The translations under genes were made by a program, and so were the position numbers. The notes beneath the pieces are model-generated. The model saw nothing but the letters and a program-made list of their open reading frames with translations. It was not told the origin of the DNA and did no database searches. 64,000 bases of DNA. It comes from Micromonospora sp. R77. GTDB lineage: Bacteria > Actinomycetota > Actinomycetes > Mycobacteriales > Micromonosporaceae. The DNA is taken from contig NZ_JALDST010000001.1 in assembly GCF_022747945.1 (NCBI RefSeq), positions 2,728,001 through 2,792,000 on the forward strand, given 5' to 3'. Each line of letters begins with the position of its first letter. Position 1 is the first letter of the stretch. This document shows, in pieces, positions 57,496 to 64,000 of this stretch.

Positions 57496-58395
57496 TCAGC
57501 GTCGGGCGTCGGCCAGCACCTCGGCGAGCGCGTGGGACGTCTGGCGGATCATCCCCGGGTTGGTGTCCCAGTAGTAGGACATCGCCATCACCGCCTGGAG
57601 GAGCGCCCAGCCGCGACCCCGCAGCCACGACGCGTCGTCCACGGCCAACTCGGCGCGGAACCGTCGCCTGCTGTCGCCCGTGAAGACGTTCCACGCCGGT
57701 TGCAGGTCGCACGCCGGGTCGCCGACGTTGAGGCCACCGAAGTCGATGACCGCGGAGAGCCGGCCGTCGACCACGAGCAGGTTGCCGGGCAGCAGGTCAC
57801 CGTGCACCCACACCTCTTGAGCGTCCCAGACCGGGGCGTCCAGGGACTGCTGCCAGGCACGCAGCGTTGCGGGCCCGTCGATCCGGTCGCCGAGCTTCGC
57901 CACCGCCCGGCGTACCGCGTCGTCGAACTCCGTCAGCGGCCCGCCCCGCTTGCCGGGTGGCCGGGCGTACGCGCCGGTGGTGTCGACGCGACGCAGCGCG
58001 ACGATGAACGCGGCCAGGTCCACGGCGGCCCGGTCCAGGTCGTCGAGGGTGCCGTTGGCGTTCTCACCGGGCAGCCACTCGTAGACCGACCAGGTGAAGG
58101 GGTAGCCCTCGGCGGGGTCGCCCAGCGCCAGCGGCACCGGCAGGGCCAGCGGGAGGTGGGGGGCCAGCCGGGGCAGCCACTCCGCCTCCCGGGCGGCCTG
58201 CTCGGTTGCCCAGCCGATGCGGGGCAGCCGGACGGCGAGCTGCTCGCCGAGCCGGTAGATGTCGTGGTCGGTCCCGTAGGACTCGACCAGCCGCACCGGC
58301 AGCCCGGCCCACCGGGGGAACTGTGCGGCGAGCAGCCGGTGGACGAGCGCGTCGTCCGTCTCGACCTCGTCGGCGTGCATCCTGACGCGACCCAT
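57496..58395 (-). CDS. Aminoglycoside phosphotransferase (APH) family kinase
   Basis: A 299-residue kinase of the APH/choline-kinase-like fold. ATP side: LVESYGTDHDIYRLGEQLAV. Catalytic loop VWVHGDLLPGNLLVVDGRLS (the HGD-x4-N Brenner motif) and metal site AVIDFGGLNVGDPACDLQPA (DFG-like). Such proteins phosphorylate antibiotics or small metabolites; the real substrate cannot be read. ATG 58395 has AGGA eight bases upstream, while the other ATG (58380) has a badly spaced one. Confidence 0.85.
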   Translation of the reverse strand: MGRVRMHADEVETDDALVHRLLAAQFPRWAGLPVRLVESYGTDHDIYRLGEQLAVRLPRIGWATEQAAREAEWLPRLAPHLPLALPVPLALGDPAEGYPFTWSVYEWLPGENANGTLDDLDRAAVDLAAFIVALRRVDTTGAYARPPGKRGGPLTEFDDAVRRAVAKLGDRIDGPATLRAWQQSLDAPVWDAQEVWVHGDLLPGNLLVVDGRLSAVIDFGGLNVGDPACDLQPAWNVFTGDSRRRFRAELAVDDASWLRGRGWALLQAVMAMSYYWDTNPGMIRQTSHALAEVLADARR

Positions 58396-58508
58396 GCCGG
58401 CCATCCTGGGCCGGCCACCGCCGGCCGGCAACCGACTTACCCACGGCCGGTCACGCCGTACCGCCGACCCGTGGCGCCGGTCCGCCGCCGGCAGGCTAGC
58501 GTCGGGGC

Positions 58509-59483
58509 GTGAGCACCGGATCCCCGCGCGTCCTGCCCGCCGACAGCGGCGTCGCCGAAGCCGCCGCCGTCCTGCGTACGGGAGGGTTGGTCGCCTTCCC
58601 CACCGAGACGGTGTACGGGCTCGGTGCGAACGCGCTCGACGCCCGGGCCGCCGCGCGGATCTTCGAGGCGAAGGCGCGGCCCAGCTTCGACCCGCTGATC
58701 ACCCACCTGGCCGACGCGGCGGACCTGACGGAGCTGGTCGGCCCGGTCCCGCCGGCGGTGGCGGCGCTGGTCGAGCGGTTCTGGCCCGGCCCGCTGACCC
58801 TGATCGTGGACCGGCCGGCGGTCATCCCGCCGATCGTCACCTCCGGGCTGGACACCATGGCGGTCCGGGTGCCGGACGAGCCGTCCGCGCGGGCGCTGAT
58901 CGCCGCCGCCGGGGTGCCGGTCGCCGCGCCCAGCGCCAACCGGTTCGGGCAGCTCAGCCCGACCCGGGCCGAGCACGTGGTGGCCGGGCTGGGAGACGCG
59001 GTGGACGTGGTGCTCGACGGAGGGCCGACGCGGTGCGGCATCGAGTCGACGATCGTGGACGCGCGCGGTGAGCGGCCGGTGGTGCTGCGGCTGGGCGCGC
59101 TGCCGGTGGAGGCCCTGGTCGAGGCGGTCGGCCCGGTCACCGTAAGGCCGGGCAGTTCGGGTCAGCCGGTGGCGCCGGGGACGTTGGCGGCGCACTACGC
59201 ACCGCGTACCCCCCTGGTGTTGGGGGCGGCGGGGCCGGCGGCCGGCGAAGGCGGCCGACGCGGCTTCCTCGCCTTCCGGGACCGCCCGGCGGACGGCTGG
59301 GCCGCGGTCGAGGTGCTCTCGCCGGAGGGTGACCTGACGGCGGCGGCCGCGCGGCTCTTCGACGCCCTGCACCGGCTCGACGCCGCCGGGGTGACCGAGA
59401 TCGTCGCCGAGCCGGTGCCCGACGAGGGGGTCGGTCGGGCGATCAACGACCGGCTGCGGCGCGCGGCGGCCACCTGGCACTGA
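58509..59483 (+). CDS. L-threonylcarbamoyladenylate synthase (Sua5/YrdC/YciO family)
   Basis: A 324-residue two-domain Sua5-type enzyme making threonylcarbamoyl-AMP for the t6A modification of tRNAs. YrdC domain: GGLVAFPTETVYGLGANALD, FWPGPLTLIVDRPAVIPPIV, VAAPSANRFGQLSPTRAEHV and TRCGIESTIVDARG. The C-terminal Sua5 domain (about 215-324) includes PGTLAAHYAPRTPLVLGAAG. It starts at GTG 58509. It ends six bases before the convergent kinase gene. Confidence 0.93.
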   Translation: MSTGSPRVLPADSGVAEAAAVLRTGGLVAFPTETVYGLGANALDARAAARIFEAKARPSFDPLITHLADAADLTELVGPVPPAVAALVERFWPGPLTLIVDRPAVIPPIVTSGLDTMAVRVPDEPSARALIAAAGVPVAAPSANRFGQLSPTRAEHVVAGLGDAVDVVLDGGPTRCGIESTIVDARGERPVVLRLGALPVEALVEAVGPVTVRPGSSGQPVAPGTLAAHYAPRTPLVLGAAGPAAGEGGRRGFLAFRDRPADGWAAVEVLSPEGDLTAAAARLFDALHRLDAAGVTEIVAEPVPDEGVGRAINDRLRRAAATWH

Positions 59484-59489
59484 CCGGGC

Positions 59490-60953
59490 TCACCGCAGTT
59501 CGGTGGCGATCCGGTCGACGTCGGCGCTCAGCTCGGCATAGCCGGCCGCGGTCAGCCTGCCGCCGCGCCGCAGCTCGGCGAGCTTGTCCCGCAGCTTCTT
59601 GAGCTGGTCCGCGGCCCGTTTCGGGTCGCCGTTGGCGGTCTCCTTGGCGATCGCGTCCACCTTGGCGTGCAGGTCCTTCGCCGCGTCCGGGTTGAGTTGG
59701 CCCGTGGCGACCTGCTCCTGGATGGACAGCCGGATCGCCACGATCGGGTCCGCGGGCGGTGCCGGCGTGCGGGACGTGGGCGGCGGGCTCGGCGTCCGGC
59801 TGGTCGGGGACGGTGTGGTGGGGGTGGACGTCCGGGGCGCCGGGGTGGTCGGGGCGACGGTGACCGGCACCACCGGTGCGGCCGGTGCCGGTGCCGTGGC
59901 CGTGGCGGCCGGGGTGGGCGCGACGGTGGGCTCGGCGACCGGCGATCCGGTGTCGCGGTCCAGCAGGGTCACGCCGGCGAGCGCCAGCAGCACGACGCCC
60001 GGCACGGCGACCGCCGCCAGCGCGAGGCGGCGGCGGTGCCGGCGGACCGGCGGCTCGCCGGATCCGCCGGCCGGCGATGTGCGCTCCCCGGCCGCGGGCG
60101 GCCCCGCCGGCACCGGGACGGCGGAGGAACCCGCCGCCGGCAGCAGCGCCGCGAGCCGGTCCCGCACCGCGGCGGCGTCGGTGGGCCGGGCCGCCGGGTC
60201 CTTCGCCAGCAGCTCCGCCACCAGGGCGTCCAGTTCCACCGGTACGTCGGCGCGACGGTCCCGCAGCGGCGGTGGTGGTTCGTTGACGTGCTGGTGCAGC
60301 ACGCTCAGCGGGTCGCCCGCGAACGGTGGGCTGCCGGCCAGCATCGCGTAGAGGGTGCAGCCCAGGCCGTACAGGTCGGTGCGGGCGTCGACCGGCCGGC
60401 CCAGGGCCTGCTCGGGGGACATGTACGAGCTGGTGCCCAGCTTGGTCGCCGGACCGGTGAGGGTGTTCTGGCCGGCCGTCCGGGGGAGGCGGGCGATGCC
60501 GAAGTCGCAGATCTTCACGGTGCCGGCCGGGGTGACGATCAGATTGCCGGGCTTGACGTCCCGGTGCACCACCCCGGCGGCGTGCGCGGCGGCGATCCCG
60601 TCGCAGGCCTGCCCGGCGATCGACAGCGCCCGGTCGACGGGGAGCGGCCCGTCGGCCATCAACTGCGCCACCGTACGGCCCTCCACCAGCTCCATGACCA
60701 GGTAGGAGTCGTCCTGTTCGGTGCCGAAGTCGTAGACCGCGACGATGTGCGGGTGGCTCAGTCGGGCCGCCGTACGGGCCTCGCGGTCGAAGCGTTCGGC
60801 GGCCTGCGGCTCACCGAGGCCGGCCTCGGTGAGCACCTTTATCGCGACCGGGCGGTCGAGCCGCAGGTCACGCCCCCGCCACACCTCACCCATGCCGCCG
60901 GTGCCCAGCAGCTCCTCGGACTGGTAGCGGCCATCCAGCAGACGTCTCAGCAC
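59490..60953 (-). CDS. Membrane Ser/Thr protein kinase (PknB-like)
   Basis: A 487-residue Hanks-type kinase. Gly loop LLGTGGMGEVWRGRDLRLDR, lysine VAIKVL, catalytic loop VVHRDVKPGNLIV, DFG in VKICDFGIARLPR and activation segment end GTSSYMSPEQALG are all intact, so it should be active. After the kinase domain (about 1-270) comes a linker, the membrane helix LALAAVAVPGVVLLALAGVT, a long Pro/Thr-rich outer stretch and a helical tail with KETANGDPKRAADQLKKLRD. There are no PASTA repeats, so it is not the lipid II-sensing PknB itself. GTG start. Confidence 0.92.
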   Translation of the reverse strand: MLRRLLDGRYQSEELLGTGGMGEVWRGRDLRLDRPVAIKVLTEAGLGEPQAAERFDREARTAARLSHPHIVAVYDFGTEQDDSYLVMELVEGRTVAQLMADGPLPVDRALSIAGQACDGIAAAHAAGVVHRDVKPGNLIVTPAGTVKICDFGIARLPRTAGQNTLTGPATKLGTSSYMSPEQALGRPVDARTDLYGLGCTLYAMLAGSPPFAGDPLSVLHQHVNEPPPPLRDRRADVPVELDALVAELLAKDPAARPTDAAAVRDRLAALLPAAGSSAVPVPAGPPAAGERTSPAGGSGEPPVRRHRRRLALAAVAVPGVVLLALAGVTLLDRDTGSPVAEPTVAPTPAATATAPAPAAPVVPVTVAPTTPAPRTSTPTTPSPTSRTPSPPPTSRTPAPPADPIVAIRLSIQEQVATGQLNPDAAKDLHAKVDAIAKETANGDPKRAADQLKKLRDKLAELRRGGRLTAAGYAELSADVDRIATELR

Positions 60954-61081
60954 GACGTCACTCTTTCCAGTCGCGGCCCCCGCTACACGGGCTCACGGGT
61001 GGCACGGTCCGTCCGGCGCCCGCCGGGCGGGGGTCTGCGGACCGGTCGTCGGGAGTTGCTCGCCGTGGACCATCCCCCACG

Positions 61082-61204
61082 TCAGTGGGCGGGCGGCCGG
61101 ATGCCGGCGCTCCGGGTGCCACCGCTGAGCAGGGTGAACCCACCGATCCGCAGTACGGTCGTGGCGGTGCCCACGAAGGTCACCTCGGGTACGTCGCCGG
61201 CCAT
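61082..61204 (-). pseudogene. N-terminal remnant of an MBL-fold metallo-hydrolase
   Basis: A 40-codon frame. The first 26 residues (MAGDVPEVTFVGTATTVLRI, then GGFTLL) look like the start of metallo-beta-lactamase-fold hydrolases, which have T-F-x-G-T-A-T and would continue with TDPNF and HxHxDH. After this the sequence changes to unrelated SGGTRSAGIRPPAH and stops. So the gene seems cut after about 26 codons, near 61126. The surrounding 60954-61213 stretch holds nothing else I can identify. Confidence 0.5.
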
Positions 61205-61213
61205 CCCTGAGCC

Positions 61214-64000
61214 CTACCCCGCAGCGCCGTCCTCGACCGGGGGCCCGCCCGGCACGGTGCGGTCGACGAGGCGGGTGAGGGCACCGTTGGCGAGGGTGGC
61301 GCCGAGCGCCGAGCCGGCGGCGATGCCCCAACCCACCGGACCCAGCGGCGTGCAGCCGAAGAACTGGCTGACCCCCGGGGTCTGCACCACCGCGACCAGC
61401 ACCCCGACAGAGGCGGCGGTGGAGGCGAGCACGGTGGGGCTGGTCCCGCCGGCCAGCACGGTCTGCCCGAGCTGGGTGCCGACCAGCGAGGCCAGGGCGA
61501 CCGTGCCGGCCCGCCGCCGCCGACCGGTGTACCGGGCGAGCGTCCAGCCGGCGGTCGCGCCCAGCGTGGTGGCGGCGGCCCGCAACGCGATCTCCCGGGT
61601 CATCGTCTCGCCGAGCGAGGTGTCCGGGCCCTCCCGCAGCAGGTGGTCGGCACCGTCGGCGGCGGGCGGCCGGACCGCGATGGCCAGCGCCGGGGCCAGG
61701 TCGGTGAGCAGGTTGACCAGGAGCAACTGCCGGCCGGTCAGCGCGGACCGGCCGGTCGAGGCGGCGGAGAGCACACTGAACGCGATCTCACCGAGGTTGC
61801 CGCCGACGAGGATGCTCAGCGCGTGCCGTACGGAGGACCACATGGCCCGCCCCTCGACGAGGGTGGCGATGATGGTCTCCAGCCGGTCGTCGGTGACCAC
61901 CAGGTCGGCGGCGGCCCGCGCGGCCGGGGTACCCCGCTGGCCGAGGGCGATACCCACGTCGGCCAGCCGGATCGCCGGTGCGTCGTTGGCACCGTCGCCG
62001 GTCATCGCCACCGTCCGGCCGCACTTCTGCAGCGCCTGGATGATCCTCACCTTGTGGGCCGGGGTGCAGCGGGCCACCACGTCGGTGTGGGCGAGCCGCT
62101 CGGCGAGGGCGTCGTCGTCGAGCCGGTCGAGGTCGGTCGCGGTGACCACCCGCTGCGCGCCGTGGTCGGGGCTGATGGTGGCGGCGATCGCCTCGGCGGT
62201 GGCCGGATGGTCCCCGGTGATCATGATGGTGTGCACGCCGGCCTGCCGGATCCGCCGGACCGCCGGGGCGGCGCTCTCCCGCACCCCGTCGGCCAGCGCC
62301 AGGAAACCGACGAAGACCAGTCCGCGTACCTCGTCGTCGGTCACCTCCTCGGTGCCGATCCGGCACTCCGCCACGGCGAGGATGCGGTGCCCGGCACCGG
62401 CCCGCTCGGCGAGCATCGCGTGCAGCGCCGCCCGGCCGCCGTCGTCCAGCGGCTCGTCGCCCGCCCCGGTACGCCGGGCCGCGCAGCGCGGCAGCACCGT
62501 CTCGGGTGCCCCCTTCACGCTGAGCAGCAGCCCGTCGGCGTCGCACCCGACGGTGGCGTGGTAGCCCCGGGACGGTTCGAAGGGCAGCCCGCCCAGCGCC
62601 GTCCAGCCGGTCGCGCCGGTCTGCTCGGTCACGTCGGCCACGGCCGCGCCGCGTCGTACCGCCCGGTCGGTGTGCTGGGGCAGTTGGTCCGGGTCGGCCG
62701 CCGCGGGGGTGGCGCGCAGCGCCGTCGCCAGCGTCGACCGGAGCGGTTCGTCCAGCCGGTCCGGTGGGTCGTACCGGTGACCGTCGCCGTCGCCCACCCC
62801 GGCCAGCAGCAGCTTCCCCTCGGTGAGGGTGCCGGTCTTGTCGAAGCAGAGCACGTCGACCCGGCCCAGCGCCTCGATGGTGCGCGGGTTGCGGACCAGG
62901 GCGCCGTGTTCGGCCAGCCGCCGGGCCGCCGCCAGCTGGGCGGCGCTGACCAGGAACGGCAGCCCTTCCGGCACGGACGCGACGGCCAGGTTCGCGGCGG
63001 TCGCGGCCGTCTCCGCCAGGGGTACGCCCCGCAGCAGCCCCGCCCCGGCCACCGCGATCGCCGAGCCGGCCGCCAGGGGTACGGCCGCGCTGGTCAGCTT
63101 GCCGAGCCGGGCCTCCACCCCGCTGGCCGGGGGCGCCTGCCGGGCCAGGGCGAGGCTCCGGCCCGACTCGGTCTCCGGTCCGGTCGCCACCACGACGGCG
63201 GTGCCGTGTCCGGCGGCGACGGTGGTGCCCTCGTAGAGCATGGAGCGTCGGTCGGCGACGGCGGCGGCCACCACCGGTTCGTCGGTCTTGGCGACCGGCA
63301 GCGACTCACCGGTCAGTGACGACTCGTCGGTCTCCAGCCCGTCGGCGCCGAGCACCCGGCAGTCGGCCGGGATCGCATCGCCCGGACCGACCGTGATCAC
63401 GTCCCCGGGCACCAGGTCCTCCGCCGCGAGCACCTGTTCCGCGCCGTCGCGGAGCACCCGCGCGGTCACCGCCGAGCGGGACAGCAACTCCGCCAGGGAC
63501 CGTTCCGTGTTGCGCTGGTGCACCGCGCCGACCAGGGCCGAGCCGCCCACCACCCCGCCGACCAGGGCGGCGTCGACCAGTGAGCCGAAGGCGGCGGAGA
63601 GCACCGCCCCGGCGGCGAGCACCGGGGTGAGCGGGTTGGCCAACTCGTCGAGGAAGGCCCGGAGCAGCCCGGCCGGGCCGGTGCCGTCGCCGGTCACCAC
63701 GCACCGGCGGCGGGTCGCCTCGGCGTCGCTCAGTCCCTGCGGCCCCGTGTCGAGTTGCCGCAGCACGGTCTCCACCGGCATCAGATGCCACGCGGTGAGC
63801 GCCGGTACGGGGGTGGCGCTCCGGTCCGGCAGCCGGCGGGCCCGCCACACCCCGTGCGCGAAGGCGAGCGCGGCGGCACCGTTCACCGCGATCAGTGACC
63901 GCCCGGGAAGCTGGCGGGGGTCGGCGGTGAACGCCCCGAGCGCGCCGAGTCCGCTGCCGGCCATCGCGATCCGGATGTTCTGCTCGGTCATCCGGCGGGC
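61214..64000 (-). CDS. CtpI-like cation-transporting P-type ATPase, C-terminal part, runs off the window
   Basis: At least 925 residues; the frame has no stop before the right edge, so the true start is probably outside. P-type ATPase marks: DESSLTGESLPVAKTDEP (actuator TGES), membrane VASVPEGLPFLVSAAQLAAA (PEGL), phosphorylation CFDKTGTLTEGKLL, nucleotide-binding LLLSVKGAPETVLPRC, MITGDHPATAEAIAATI and MTGDGANDAPAIRLADVGIA. There are about ten hydrophobic segments. The first stretch MTEQNIRIAMAGSGLGALGA with AAALAFAHGVWRARRL resembles the middle of long CtpI-type pumps (over 1400 residues), so an additional N-terminal half is expected. The ion is unknown. Confidence 0.85.
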   Translation of the reverse strand, partial: ARRMTEQNIRIAMAGSGLGALGAFTADPRQLPGRSLIAVNGAAALAFAHGVWRARRLPDRSATPVPALTAWHLMPVETVLRQLDTGPQGLSDAEATRRRCVVTGDGTGPAGLLRAFLDELANPLTPVLAAGAVLSAAFGSLVDAALVGGVVGGSALVGAVHQRNTERSLAELLSRSAVTARVLRDGAEQVLAAEDLVPGDVITVGPGDAIPADCRVLGADGLETDESSLTGESLPVAKTDEPVVAAAVADRRSMLYEGTTVAAGHGTAVVVATGPETESGRSLALARQAPPASGVEARLGKLTSAAVPLAAGSAIAVAGAGLLRGVPLAETAATAANLAVASVPEGLPFLVSAAQLAAARRLAEHGALVRNPRTIEALGRVDVLCFDKTGTLTEGKLLLAGVGDGDGHRYDPPDRLDEPLRSTLATALRATPAAADPDQLPQHTDRAVRRGAAVADVTEQTGATGWTALGGLPFEPSRGYHATVGCDADGLLLSVKGAPETVLPRCAARRTGAGDEPLDDGGRAALHAMLAERAGAGHRILAVAECRIGTEEVTDDEVRGLVFVGFLALADGVRESAAPAVRRIRQAGVHTIMITGDHPATAEAIAATISPDHGAQRVVTATDLDRLDDDALAERLAHTDVVARCTPAHKVRIIQALQKCGRTVAMTGDGANDAPAIRLADVGIALGQRGTPAARAAADLVVTDDRLETIIATLVEGRAMWSSVRHALSILVGGNLGEIAFSVLSAASTGRSALTGRQLLLVNLLTDLAPALAIAVRPPAADGADHLLREGPDTSLGETMTREIALRAAATTLGATAGWTLARYTGRRRRAGTVALASLVGTQLGQTVLAGGTSPTVLASTAASVGVLVAVVQTPGVSQFFGCTPLGPVGWGIAAGSALGATLANGALTRLVDRTVPGGPPVEDGAAG

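Overview
The window is chromosomal DNA from a very GC-rich actinomycete, most likely a Micromonospora-type member of the Micromonosporaceae. The evidence is the start-codon usage (many GTG starts), strong GC bias at third codon positions, and a complete actinobacterial origin-of-replication neighbourhood: parB-parA-rsmG-jag-yidC-yidD-rnpA-rpmH (leftward), then dnaA, oriC, dnaN, gnd, recF, dciA-like, gyrB, gyrA (rightward). The genus is inferred from gene order and protein style, not from a database search.

Layout. 1-7.6 kb: end of an endonuclease IV gene, two GT-C type membrane glycosyltransferases, a class A penicillin-binding protein and a DUF5318 zinc-ribbon protein. 7.7-9.5 kb: a PadR regulator with a promoter and a perfect 25-bp palindromic operator, followed by inositol-1-phosphate synthase. 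9.6-16 kb: an Ogt-type DNA repair protein, a SigE-family sigma factor with its membrane/propeller partner, an NfeD-flotillin pair and a secreted subtilase with six fascin-like repeats. 16.2-30.5 kb: the envelope/redox cluster cca, murJ, pseudokinase, sigM, anti-sigM, trxB, trxA, cwlM, a GNAT protein, an aminotransferase, a ddl-like ligase and a HIT-like protein. 30.5-41.7 kb: partition and origin region with at least five exact parS cores, several groups of DnaA boxes and oriC itself (about 41.06-41.53 kb). 41.7-52.3 kb: dnaN to gyrA and a DUF3566 membrane protein. 52.4-54.7 kb: tRNA-Ile, a DLW-39-like small protein, tRNA-Ala, and next to tRNA-Ala a worn-down integrative element with a truncated tyrosine integrase and a second, internally deleted fragment of the same gene. 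54.7-64 kb: accessory and housekeeping genes (Nudix, membrane proteins, alpha/beta hydrolase, aminoglycoside-type phosphotransferase, Sua5/TsaC, Ser/Thr kinase, a metallo-beta-lactamase-fold gene remnant) and a P-type ATPase that runs off the right edge.

How the genes fit together: replication initiation (DnaA, oriC, DnaN, RecF, DciA-like, gyrase), segregation (ParA, ParB, parS), and envelope building (PBP, MurJ, pseudokinase, CwlM, Ddl, YidC) sit side by side, with SigM and its anti-sigma factor and a SigR/SigH-type promoter in front of trxBA linking envelope and thiol stress.

Four genes (PBP, SigE-partner, anti-SigM, DUF3566) each read correctly only if one base is added or removed at a G/C run. 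This points to sequence errors or recent mutation, and the affected entries say where. I found no convincing novel defence, biosynthetic or CRISPR system. The most unusual signals are parS sites used as codons inside parA, DnaA-box groups outside oriC (notably between gyrB and gyrA), and the layered integrase remnants.
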